From NCBI GenBank assembly GCA_013153845.1, contig JAADDS010000004.1, positions 1 through 52,382 on the forward strand: DNA of 52,382 bases. The letters are read 5' to 3'. A program made the translations under genes and the position numbers. Below, one piece after another: positions 1-8,503 of the stretch. The stretch comes from Methanococci archaeon (GTDB lineage: Archaea > AGJL01 > Methanococci > Methanococcales > Methanocaldococcaceae). Positions within the stretch are counted from its first letter, which is position 1. The number at the start of each line of letters is the position of its first letter. A model generated the notes under the pieces. It had not been told where the DNA came from, did not search any database, and saw only the letters and a list, made by a program, of their open reading frames with translations.

Positions 1-4
1 ATGA

Positions 5-89
5 CGCGGGGGTCGGGATTTGAACCCGAGTTGGGCTATGCCCAACGGGATTAGCAGTCCCGCGCCGTACCAGGCTGGGCCACCCCCGC
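5..89 (-). tRNA. tRNA-Ser (anticodon GCU)
   Basis: Read on the minus strand, the sequence folds into a complete class II tRNA. The acceptor stem GCGGGGG (83-89) pairs with CCCCCGC (6-12), and G is the discriminator base. The anticodon stem CGGGA/TCCCG closes the loop CTGCTAA, giving anticodon GCU. A long variable arm (TTGGGC/GCCCAA) is typical of tRNA-Ser and tRNA-Leu, and the T loop has the usual GTTCAAATC. CCA is not encoded and no intron is seen. It decodes AGC/AGU serine codons. Confidence 0.96.
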
Positions 90-120
90 TCTAAAAGCAA
101 AACTAAGTTATATGTAAGCA

Positions 121-138
121 GTATATATACTTTTCGTT
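121..138 (-). promoter_or_regulatory. Archaeal promoter (BRE + TATA) of tRNA-Ser
   Basis: On the minus strand a purine-rich BRE (CGAAAAG) runs into TATATATAC about 35 bases upstream of the tRNA 5' end. This fits a transcription start roughly ten bases before the mature tRNA. Confidence 0.7.
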
Positions 139-270
139 TTTGTTGTTTTTGTAAGAAGACCGTTAAATTAATATAATAGTATTGGGTAGTTATTTACTCT
201 ATATGCCATATTGCAAAAATGGATTAAAGGGGATGTGGCATAATGCTGAACCCTAAAAAAGAGGGATAAA

Positions 271-855
271 ATGGGAATTTATAAATATATAAGAGAAGCA
301 TGGAAGAGACCAAAAGAAACATATGTTAGGCAGTTGTTATGGGAGAGATTACAGCAGTGGAGAAGAGAACCGGCAGTTGTAAGAGTTGAGAGACCAACAA
401 GATTGGATAGAGCAAGATCTTTGGGCTATAAACCAAAACAAGGAATTATCGTTGTTAGAGTAAGGGTTAGAAGAGGAGGTTTAAGAAAACCAAGACCAAA
501 GAACTCAAAGAAGCCAGCAACATTGGGAGTTAATAAGATAACAATGGGTAAATCCATCCAAAGAATTGCTGAAGAGAGAGCAGCAAGAAAATATCCAAAT
601 ATGGAGGTCTTGAACAGTTATTGGGTCGGAGAGGATGGAAAACACAAGTGGTATGAGGTTATATTGGTAGATCCATACCACCCAGCCATTAAAGCAGATC
701 CTCAACTTAACTGGTTATGCACTGGCAAACACAGAGGAAGAGCATTTAGAGGTTTAACCTCGGCTGGTAAGAAAGGTAGAGGTTTAAGAAATAAAGGAAT
801 AGGAGCTGAGAAGGTAAGACCAAGTATAAGAGCTCATGGAAGAAGAGGTAAATAA
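271..855 (+). CDS. rpl15e: 50S ribosomal protein L15e
   Basis: Structural protein of the large ribosomal subunit, present in archaea and eukaryotes. The 194-residue, strongly basic protein shows the L15e pattern throughout: N-terminal [12 protein letters not shown], the LGYKPKQG segment near residue 50, an arginine-rich middle and the C-terminal KGRGLRNKG...RAHGRRGK. Its length is normal for the family. The ATG follows GAGGG at a five-base gap. It heads a run of plus-strand translation genes (S2, zinc ribbon, S3Ae) separated by 50-150 base gaps, so several promoters are possible. A TATA-like stretch lies near 163-180. Confidence 0.97.
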   Translation: MGIYKYIREAWKRPKETYVRQLLWERLQQWRREPAVVRVERPTRLDRARSLGYKPKQGIIVVRVRVRRGGLRKPRPKNSKKPATLGVNKITMGKSIQRIAEERAARKYPNMEVLNSYWVGEDGKHKWYEVILVDPYHPAIKADPQLNWLCTGKHRGRAFRGLTSAGKKGRGLRNKGIGAEKVRPSIRAHGRRGK

Positions 856-916
856 ATAAAAATTAAAAAATTAAATTTAAATTAATATTAAATTATTTGG
901 ACTTTATCAGTAATTC

Positions 917-950
917 TTGGGGAAAAAACTACTAATTTTTATCTCCCCAA
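917..950 (+). promoter_or_regulatory. Hairpin in the leader of the S2 gene
   Basis: The inverted repeat TTGGGGA (917-923) / TCCCCAA (944-950) can be extended inward by an A-run facing a T-run, giving a stem-loop about 55 bases before the S2 start codon. In this AT-rich intergenic background the G4/C4 stem stands out. It could be a terminator for L15e transcripts, a processing site or an autoregulatory target of a ribosomal protein. Which of these applies is not visible from sequence. Confidence 0.4.
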
Positions 951-1005
951 AATCTACGACAAAAACTTCTCTTTTAAACGCTAATCCAATAAAGAAGGTG
1001 AAAGA

Positions 1006-1677
1006 ATGAGCAATGAAAAAGAACTGTTAGTTCCATTAGATACATACTTGGCTTCAGGTATACACATAGGAACCCAGCAAAAAACGAAAGATATGGAGAG
1101 ATTCATCTACAGAGTAAGAAGTGATGGGTTGTATGTTTTAGATGTCAGAAAGACAGATGAAAGATTGAGAATAGCTTCAAAATTTTTAGCAAGGTATGAA
1201 CCAGAGGATATATTGGCTGTTTCAAGAAGAATCTATACAATGGGACCATTAGAAGAGTTTGGAAAATACACAGGAATAAGAACCGTAGTTGGAAGATTCG
1301 TGCCTGGAACCTTAACAAACCCATCCTATAAGGGCTTTATAGAGCCGGAAGTGGTATTTATAAGCGATCCAAGAGTTGATAGGCAGGCATTAAAAGAGGC
1401 AACAGAAATAGGAGTTCCTATCGTTGGATTATGTGATACAGAACACTTAACATCATTTATTGACTTAGTAATACCGACAAACAACAAAGGTAAAAAAGCA
1501 GTTGCTTTAATCTACTACTTATTAACAAGAGAATATTTGAAAAATAGAGGAGTTATATCTGATGATACAAACTTGCCATTCACTTATGAAGAGTTTTTAG
1601 AAAAGGCGGCAAATCCAAAATATAGAATTATAATCCAACCAAAAGATAATAGAAGAAGAAGGAGGAGAAGAAGATAA
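1006..1677 (+). CDS. rpsB: 30S ribosomal protein S2
   Basis: Small-subunit ribosomal protein S2 of the archaeal/eukaryotic SA type. The N-terminal part contains the family segment [15 protein letters not shown] (about residues 16-30). The middle has PGTLTNP and [19 protein letters not shown], followed by VGLCDTEH and PTNNKGKKA, all conserved in archaeal S2. Length 223 is normal. The start follows GGTGA at a four-base gap, the standard pattern here. The odd feature is the C-terminus, eight consecutive arginines just before the stop. Their codons make an internal purine tract (AGGAGG) but no gene starts there. Confidence 0.97.
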   Translation: MSNEKELLVPLDTYLASGIHIGTQQKTKDMERFIYRVRSDGLYVLDVRKTDERLRIASKFLARYEPEDILAVSRRIYTMGPLEEFGKYTGIRTVVGRFVPGTLTNPSYKGFIEPEVVFISDPRVDRQALKEATEIGVPIVGLCDTEHLTSFIDLVIPTNNKGKKAVALIYYLLTREYLKNRGVISDDTNLPFTYEEFLEKAANPKYRIIIQPKDNRRRRRRRR

Positions 1678-1736
1678 ACCCCTAAAATAATTTTTTAACA
1701 TTATGTAGATTATAACATATATAGAGGTTATTGAAA

Positions 1737-2348
1737 ATGTCTGAAAAAATAAATATGGTATGCGAGAACTGTGGTTGTGAAGAGCAAGAAATTCTAAAGA
1801 AAAAAATTCATGAAAAATCTGCATATTATTTAATTAAATGCCCAAATTGTGGTAGGGTAAGAGAGATCGTTGATAAGGTAAAGTTAAGTCAGGTAAAGTT
1901 GATAACAAGTAGATATGATCTCTCTGAATCAAAAATAATAAATATTCCTGAAGATGAGGAATACAAAGTCGGAGATGTAATAAACGTTGATGGAGAAGAG
2001 ATAGAAATAACCAAAATAGAAACGCCAAGATCAGTAAAAGAATCTATTGGAAAAGATATTAAAGTAATCTGGGGAAAATCTTTATCTATTCCTAAAAAGA
2101 TAGGAATATCTATAAACGATAAAAATAAAACCTATGGAATATACTTATATGTTCCAAATGATTTCGAATTTGAAATTGGAAAGGTATATAGAATAAATGA
2201 TGGATTTTTTAGATTGAAAAAGATAAAAACAGATAAAACAACTGCAAAAAAAGCAAAAGCCAAAGACATAAAACGTTTGTATGGAGATGTTGTTAGACCA
2301 TTACGAAATCATATTGATCTAACAAAATTCTATAGAGAGGAAGAATAA
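1737..2348 (+). CDS. Zinc-ribbon protein of unknown function (HVO_0476-like)
   Basis: A conserved archaeal protein of 203 residues with an N-terminal zinc ribbon: C9-x2-C12 and C35-x2-C38, with an extra C14. The rest is a charged, mostly beta-predicted region rich in Glu and Lys, with no catalytic signature that I recognise. I take the ATG at 1737, eight bases after GAGGT; an in-frame TTG at 1731 is too close to that site. It lies between the genes for S2 and S3Ae, which suggests a role near translation. That is inference from context only. Confidence 0.8.
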   Translation: MSEKINMVCENCGCEEQEILKKKIHEKSAYYLIKCPNCGRVREIVDKVKLSQVKLITSRYDLSESKIINIPEDEEYKVGDVINVDGEEIEITKIETPRSVKESIGKDIKVIWGKSLSIPKKIGISINDKNKTYGIYLYVPNDFEFEIGKVYRINDGFFRLKKIKTDKTTAKKAKAKDIKRLYGDVVRPLRNHIDLTKFYREEE

Positions 2349-2425
2349 CTAAAAACTGATGAAAATTAAAAATTAAAAATTAATGTAAAATTTTTGATAA
2401 AAAAACAAATTTTCAAGGTGAAAGA

Positions 2426-3085
2426 ATGGCTACTGCAAGAACTGCAAGGTCAAGAAGAAAAGTTAGGAAGGTAAAAGATAAGTGGAAAGAGAAAGTATGG
2501 TATGAGATCTACGCTACACCAGAGTTCGGAGGCGTCTTTATTGGCTACACTCCTGCAAACGATCCAAGTTTGGTTTTAGGTAGAGTTGCAGAAACAAGTT
2601 TAAGGGATCTAACAGGAGATCCAACAAAGCACATGCATAGGGTTTATTTCAAAATATTTGGAATTACTGGAAATAAAGCAATAGCTCAATATTACGGGCA
2701 TGATACAACAAGAGAATTTATGAGATCCCAAATAAGGAGAAGAAGAAGTAGGATTGACGCTATCTTAGATGTTACAACCCAAGACGGATACAAAGTAAGA
2801 ACTAAGGCCGTCGTTTTAACTGCTTACAGAGCTGACGCAAAGCAGAAATCCGATCTTAGAAAGAAGATGGTTGAAATTATAAAAGCAATGGCTAAGGAGA
2901 AAACATTTCCGCAGTATGTTCAAGCGATGTTATTCGGAGAGATGGCTGAGAGAATAAAGAATGAATGTAAAAAGATATTCCCAGTCAGAAACGTTATTGT
3001 TTATAAATCAGAAGTTTTATCTTTAGCTAAAAAAGAAGAAAACGAAGGATTTGTAAAAGAAGCTGAAGAAGCTGTTGCAGAATAA
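2426..3085 (+). CDS. rps3ae: 30S ribosomal protein S3Ae
   Basis: Small-subunit protein S3Ae (eukaryotic S1A/S3a), 219 residues. Recognised from the basic N-terminus followed by KDKWKEKVWYEIYATPEFG, the LGRVAETSLRDLTGD segment near residue 50 and RRRRSRID near residue 105, all in family order. The start follows GGTGA at a four-base gap, identical in layout to the S2 start. It is the last plus-strand gene of the block; downstream is T-rich sequence and convergent minus-strand genes. Confidence 0.97.
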   Translation: MATARTARSRRKVRKVKDKWKEKVWYEIYATPEFGGVFIGYTPANDPSLVLGRVAETSLRDLTGDPTKHMHRVYFKIFGITGNKAIAQYYGHDTTREFMRSQIRRRRSRIDAILDVTTQDGYKVRTKAVVLTAYRADAKQKSDLRKKMVEIIKAMAKEKTFPQYVQAMLFGEMAERIKNECKKIFPVRNVIVYKSEVLSLAKKEENEGFVKEAEEAVAE

Positions 3086-3242
3086 TAAAATTAAAATAAC
3101 CCTAATTAAAATAAATTAAAATAACTTTTTTATTTTAATAATTTTATAAACATTGTTAAATTTTTTAATTAATATCAATTTATTTTACAGTTTAATGTTT
3201 ATTTTATTTTTATCTGTTTTTTTATGTTCCTTAACTAATAAA

Positions 3243-3638
3243 TTAATTTTCAACTGGTCTGAATTTATATCCGTAAGTTATAACCCCATCGTCTCCATCT
3301 TCTTTAATTCTTCTAAATACAACTTCAACCGGCATGCCGATATATACTTCATCTGGTTTACAATCAACCACTTGACCAGTTATTTTAACTCCTTCTTCTA
3401 ACTCAATAATCGCTATCACGTAAGGGGCTTGTTTCTCAAAATCCTTCGGAGCCACGTGAACCACTGAATAGGTATAAACTTTCCCTCTACCACTCAATTT
3501 AATATCCTCAAAGTCCGTTTTTCTTCTACATTTTGGGCATATCTCTCTTGAAGGGAAATAGACAGTTCCACAATTTTTACATCTAACTCCTATTAGGTTG
3601 TATCTCTCTTTTATATGTCTCCAACTTCTTACTACCAT
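3243..3638 (-). CDS. DUF35 Zn-ribbon/OB-fold protein of the thiolase/HMG-CoA synthase complex
   Basis: A 131-residue protein with a rubredoxin-like zinc ribbon (C20-x2-C23, C34-x2-C37) followed by an OB fold (about 45-125), the DUF35 layout. In methanogens this family bridges acetoacetyl-CoA thiolase and HMG-CoA synthase into one complex with a shared CoA channel that starts the mevalonate route to isoprenoid lipids. Both partner genes lie upstream on the same strand (4351-6593), so the assignment is well supported. The start follows GAGGGAGATT. A 113-base gap separates it from the CooT-like gene, so a promoter of its own is possible. Confidence 0.92.
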   Translation of the reverse strand: MVVRSWRHIKERYNLIGVRCKNCGTVYFPSREICPKCRRKTDFEDIKLSGRGKVYTYSVVHVAPKDFEKQAPYVIAIIELEEGVKITGQVVDCKPDEVYIGMPVEVVFRRIKEDGDDGVITYGYKFRPVEN

Positions 3639-3751
3639 AATCTCCCTCGATCTTGCTTTTATTTATTCACTTTTATTTATTTCTTTCTTATTATTTCTAT
3701 TCACTTTAAATTTAATCCAATGGTGGGTTAATTCAAGTGGAAAATTATTAA

Positions 3752-3925
3752 TTATCCCTCAATAAATATCTTATTTTCATTTAAATCAATTTTTTTAATC
3801 TCTCCAACGAATTCTTTTTTATCGCCAAATAGATCAATGGCTATAACTTTATCCTCTTTTTTCTCAACAATCATAACATCTTCCATAACTAACTCTCCAT
3901 TAAAGTAGAGATTGCAACTGCACAT
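3752..3925 (-). CDS. CooT-like small nickel-binding protein
   Basis: A 57-residue protein. It begins MCSCNLYFNGELVMEDV and contains IDLFGDKKEFVGEIKKIDL, ending in a short strand, KIFIEG. This matches the CooT family layout: Cys directly after the initiator Met, then VMEDV, then DLFG. Characterised CooT is a small dimer that binds Ni(II) through the N-terminal Met-Cys and assists nickel enzymes. An extra Cys at position 4 is present here. GGTGA precedes the ATG at a suitable distance, which supports translation. It sits inside the mevalonate gene group, 47 bases after a 46-residue Cys protein. Family recognition is from pattern only. Confidence 0.75.
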   Translation of the reverse strand: MCSCNLYFNGELVMEDVMIVEKKEDKVIAIDLFGDKKEFVGEIKKIDLNENKIFIEG

Positions 3926-3972
3926 ATTTTCACCATAAATTAGCTTGCCTCATCTTCTTCTGTCCTTAACTT

Positions 3973-4113
3973 CTAATGCCCCTCTTCATAATTATTAGTG
4001 TTCATAGATTTTTGAGGATATAAGCAAATCAATCTATACTTTCCTTCAATCCATATTATACATCTATCTTTTTTACAAATATCTTTTATAAAGGGACAGA
4101 ATTTCTCTATCAA
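3973..4113 (-). CDS. Small four-cysteine protein (46 residues), unknown
   Basis: A short reading frame whose TTG start overlaps the TGA stop of the upstream membrane protein gene (TTGA), a layout typical of translational coupling. In-frame stops lie a few codons upstream, and the only ATG is near the end, so TTG is the only practical start. The product carries Cys at 6, 13, 18 and 30 (CPF-x4-C-x4-C-x11-C), suggesting a small metal or iron-sulfur site. Codon use is like its neighbours. I do not recognise the family. The tight packing between a membrane protein and a CooT-like gene supports it being real. Confidence 0.55.
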   Translation of the reverse strand: MIEKFCPFIKDICKKDRCIIWIEGKYRLICLYPQKSMNTNNYEEGH

Positions 4114-4337
4114 CCTTCCACGTTTTTATTTTTATTAAATGGTAGGTATGGGATATTTAATTTGACTTTTTTGTATAGTATAAACCAAACTGCAAACAGA
4201 CCTGCAAATATTACCGCAAAAATCCATAGAAATATAGTTAATCCGTCAAATAAATAATACCATACAATAAAATCTAATATCATAAATCCAATGCATCCAA
4301 TTGCTATATTAAGAACGTGCTTTTTAATCTTGTCCAT
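4110..4337 (-). CDS. Two-TM membrane protein, unknown
   Basis: A 75-residue protein with a short basic N-terminus (MDKIKKHV), two hydrophobic helices (about 9-29 and 33-54) and a basic tail ending NKNKNVEG. I choose the ATG at 4337, 13 bases after the thiolase stop and preceded by GGTTGAT. An extension to 4403 would overlap the thiolase gene in another frame and lacks a ribosome site. No family is recognised. The position suggests cotranscription with the mevalonate genes. Confidence 0.65.
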   Translation of the reverse strand: MDKIKKHVLNIAIGCIGFMILDFIVWYYLFDGLTIFLWIFAVIFAGLFAVWFILYKKVKLNIPYLPFNKNKNVEG

Positions 4338-4350
4338 AATATCAACCCAA

Positions 4351-5550
<1,200 letters not shown>

Positions 5551-5555
5551 TCAGT

Positions 5556-6593
5556 TTACATCTTAATTTTTCTTCTGAATTTAGCATATATCGCATAGTC
5601 GATATATTCCTTTCTTTCTAAATAATAAGCAGTTTTTGGAGCTTTATCTTTGACTTTATTTATTCTTTCAGTTATGGTTATATCAAAAGCATCACTTCCA
5701 GCTCCGCTACCATAGGAGACAGCTAAAACCCTCTCTCCTCCCTCACAATGATCTAAAATATTCGATAGACCTAAAGGAACCGCACCTGAATATGTATTTC
5801 CTATTTGAGGAGTTAATAATCCATATTTATATTGCTCTTCTTTAAAACCCAATGTTTTAGCAACTCTGATGTAAAATTTTCCGTTTGGTTGATGAAAGAC
5901 GCAGTAATCATAATCCTCTGGCTTTGTTCCCATCTTTTCCATTAATCCCTCAGCGGCATTTATCACATGCTTAAAGTATGCTGGTTCTCCTGTAAACCTC
6001 CCCCCATGTCTTGGATATGGCTTTCCTTCCCTTCTCCAAAAGTCGGGAGTGTCTGTTGTGTATGAATAAGTGCCATTAAATTCAGCTATAACGTTTGATT
6101 TTCCTATTATGTATGCAGCTCCTCCTGCTGCTGCTGTATATTCTAAAGCATCTCCTGGAGCTCCTTGGGCAGTATCTGCCCCAATGGCTAACCCGTATTT
6201 TATCAAACCACTCTCAACCAATCCCATACACATCTGAATTCCAGCAGTTCCTGCCTTACAAGCAAATTCTAAATCTGCCGCAGTCAGTTCTGGAGTTGCA
6301 TCTATTGCCTCTGCTACGATGGTTGATGTTGGTTTAACCGCATAGGGATGACTTTCACTACCCACATAAACTGCTCCAATATCCTTCGGATTTATTTCAG
6401 ACCTTTTTAATGCGTTTCTTGATGCCTCAACTGCAATGGTTGCAGTGTCTTCATCTAAGCTTGGAACTGCTTTCTCATAAACTAAGAGTCCTTTTTTTAT
6501 TGCATTTGGGTCTTTATTCCAGACCCTTGCTATTTCCTCGACTTTTATTCTATATTTTGGAATGTATGCCCCATAGCCAACTATTCCTACCAT
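5556..6593 (-). CDS. Hydroxymethylglutaryl-CoA synthase
   Basis: Condenses acetoacetyl-CoA and acetyl-CoA to HMG-CoA, the second step of isoprenoid lipid synthesis. The 345-residue protein shows the archaeal family signature: [16 protein letters not shown] at the start, Glu80 in VGSE, the catalytic Cys112 in EFACKAG, then VFHQPNGKF with the active-site His, and [11 protein letters not shown]. It is the first gene of a minus-strand operon with thiolase and several small genes. A TATA box lies about 80 bases upstream. A gene for an HTH regulator on the same strand precedes it by 113 bases. Confidence 0.95.
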   Translation of the reverse strand: MVGIVGYGAYIPKYRIKVEEIARVWNKDPNAIKKGLLVYEKAVPSLDEDTATIAVEASRNALKRSEINPKDIGAVYVGSESHPYAVKPTSTIVAEAIDATPELTAADLEFACKAGTAGIQMCMGLVESGLIKYGLAIGADTAQGAPGDALEYTAAAGGAAYIIGKSNVIAEFNGTYSYTTDTPDFWRREGKPYPRHGGRFTGEPAYFKHVINAAEGLMEKMGTKPEDYDYCVFHQPNGKFYIRVAKTLGFKEEQYKYGLLTPQIGNTYSGAVPLGLSNILDHCEGGERVLAVSYGSGAGSDAFDITITERINKVKDKAPKTAYYLERKEYIDYAIYAKFRRKIKM

Positions 6594-6663
6594 TTTTTCA
6601 CCGTTAACTTTTCATTTTTAATCTTGTCAATAGAAAATGTTTAATTAAGAAAAATAAACTCAT

Positions 6664-6680
6664 AATAATATATATCAAAT
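6664..6680 (-). promoter_or_regulatory. Probable promoter of the HMG-CoA synthase operon
   Basis: On the minus strand TTTGATATATATTATT is a good archaeal TATA element about 80 bases before the start codon. No further inverted repeat is evident beside it. Confidence 0.5.
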
Positions 6681-6706
6681 AACAACCAGATCAACATTCA
6701 CAATCT

Positions 6707-7396
6707 TTACCCATTTAAACGCTTTATTAACTCTTTTGTATCTAATCTTGTTGTTATTAATGGAATATTGTCTATTTTTGCCAGTTTTATTGCTAAATTA
6801 TCTATTTTTTCAGGAGTTATCCCCTGTAAAACAACAACTCTCGGTTTCATTATGCTAACTCTAACAGCGACCATTGGGCTTCTTCCTGTGGAAACGTTTG
6901 TAAATATTAATGCTCTTTCAGTTGTCCATCCGTATAAATGATAGAAATCATCTCCTGTCATTTCTAATATTGCCTTTATGCTATCAACTACTGTGTGTCC
7001 ATAGATTTGCATTTCTGAAACATCTCCAACGACCATTTCTCCATCTATAATATCTAAAAATTTTTCTAAAGATACAGGGTTTTCGTATTCCTTTATTGAT
7101 AAAATTGCTTTCATTGATGGGCTTTTATCCAAAATCCTTTTTAATGCTTTTATCGTTTGCCCGCCTTTTTCTTTATCTATCTCAATCAATGCTAAAACAT
7201 ATTTTTTTACAATATTCACTCCGGGATTTTTTCGTCTTCCAACTTCATAATCACTTATAACTGATGGAGATACATTTAAATATTTTGCAAGTTCGATTTG
7301 CTGTATATTGAACAAATTTCTCCATTTTTTTAATGCCTTTCCCGTATTTTCAGCTAAGACAATATCTCCTATTATATGCATCGCAACTTTCTCCAT
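6707..7396 (-). CDS. HTH-type transcriptional regulator (MJ1545-like)
   Basis: A 229-residue DNA-binding protein. An XRE/Cro-type helix-turn-helix occupies roughly residues 18-75 (KALKKWRNLFNIQQIELAKYL followed by SPSVISDYEVGRRKNPG), with a conserved archaeal C-terminal domain of unknown ligand. The ATG at 7396 is preceded by GTGATT; a longer frame beginning at 7426 runs through the promoter and is unlikely. It lies directly upstream of the HMG-CoA synthase operon on the same strand, so control of that operon is possible but is inference. Confidence 0.85.
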   Translation of the reverse strand: MEKVAMHIIGDIVLAENTGKALKKWRNLFNIQQIELAKYLNVSPSVISDYEVGRRKNPGVNIVKKYVLALIEIDKEKGGQTIKALKRILDKSPSMKAILSIKEYENPVSLEKFLDIIDGEMVVGDVSEMQIYGHTVVDSIKAILEMTGDDFYHLYGWTTERALIFTNVSTGRSPMVAVRVSIMKPRVVVLQGITPEKIDNLAIKLAKIDNIPLITTRLDTKELIKRLNG

Positions 7397-7425
7397 AGTA
7401 ATCACAAAATAAAAATAAAATATCA

Positions 7426-7443
7426 ATATTATATAAAGTTTTT
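7426..7443 (-). promoter_or_regulatory. Promoter of the HTH regulator gene
   Basis: On the minus strand AAAAACTTTATATAATATT combines an A-rich BRE with a strong TATA box. It stands 30-45 bases before the ATG at 7396, implying a very short leader. Confidence 0.6.
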
Positions 7444-7675
7444 GATTTTGTAGAAAATGGATAAGTTTATTGTCGGATATAATCTAAGCTTTTACATATT
7501 TGCTAACTATGATGTTTATCTTTTTTGTTCGTTTATCTATACAATTAAAATTTTAAATAATAGTAAGTAAAATAAAGTAGAAAACAACAAAAGCATATCT
7601 TATCAAAATAAGACCAACAATAAAAAATAGAATGATAATAAAAAAAGATTTAAAAAACGTCATAAGAGGGAAAGC

Positions 7676-8425
7676 ATGAAAATATCAATATGCGGTAAAG
7701 GAGGGTGTGGAAAGAGCTCAATAACCGCTCTAATATCAAAAGAACTTGCAAATAGAGGTTATAAGGTCTTGGTAATTGATGGAGATGAATCAAATCTAAG
7801 TTTACATAAATTGCTTGGGGTTGATTTACCAAAGGATTTTATCGAGTATCTTGGAGGTAGGAAGAAGTTTATGGAGAAAGTAAGGAAAAAAGCTCTTGGA
7901 AGAAAGGTTAAATTATTCGATGATGACATAAATATGAACTCACTTCCAAAAGAGTATGTTTCTGAAAAGGGAAATATTAAGTTTATTGCCGTTGGAAAGA
8001 TCCACGACTTTGGGGAGGGTTGTGCCTGCCCAATGGGAGCTCTTTTAAGGGAATTTCTAAATGCATTAAAACTTAACGATGGAGAGGTCGTTGTGGTTGA
8101 TACCGAAGCAGGAATAGAGCATTTTGGAAGGGGAGTTGAGAGTGGTTGTGATGTAATTGTTGGTATTATCGATCCAACGTATGAATCAATTAACCTTTCT
8201 AAGAAAATAGAGGAAATAGGAGAAAAATTAGGAAAAAAAGTTTATTTTATAGTCAATAAGGTAGATGACAATACAAAAGATATTATATTGGATAACATTA
8301 ATAAAGATAAGGTTATTGCCATAATTCCACAAAGGGAGGAGATAATGAAGTGTGGATTGCTTGGAGAGGAGATGAACATTGATGTTCCAGAAATAAAAGA
8401 GATCGTTGACAAATTATTAAAATAA
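7676..8425 (+). CDS. CooC-like P-loop ATPase (MinD/ParA superfamily)
   Basis: A 249-residue ATPase of the SIMIBI class. The deviant Walker A GKGGCGKSS is at residues 7-15, the switch VLVIDGDESN near 31-40, the aspartate VVDTEAGIEHFGRG near 140-155 and the base-recognition FIVNKVDD near 205. A Cys-x-Cys pair (C116, C118, in GCACPMG) matches the metal-binding pair of CooC, the ATPase that matures the nickel site of carbon monoxide dehydrogenase. The ATG follows GAGGG. No CO dehydrogenase gene is nearby, so the target is unknown; a role in nickel delivery is inferred from family. Confidence 0.85.
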   Translation: MKISICGKGGCGKSSITALISKELANRGYKVLVIDGDESNLSLHKLLGVDLPKDFIEYLGGRKKFMEKVRKKALGRKVKLFDDDINMNSLPKEYVSEKGNIKFIAVGKIHDFGEGCACPMGALLREFLNALKLNDGEVVVVDTEAGIEHFGRGVESGCDVIVGIIDPTYESINLSKKIEEIGEKLGKKVYFIVNKVDDNTKDIILDNINKDKVIAIIPQREEIMKCGLLGEEMNIDVPEIKEIVDKLLK

Positions 8426-8503
8426 TTAAAATAAAACAAAATAAATAATAAATAAAACATAAGTAAAAGAAATAAAAATATTTCTATTTCTTTTAATTTT
8501 TCT

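Noticed and set aside
3153-3401. An 82-residue plus-strand frame downstream of S3Ae
   Set aside because: It runs into the well-supported DUF35 gene on the other strand and has no ribosome site or recognisable pattern.
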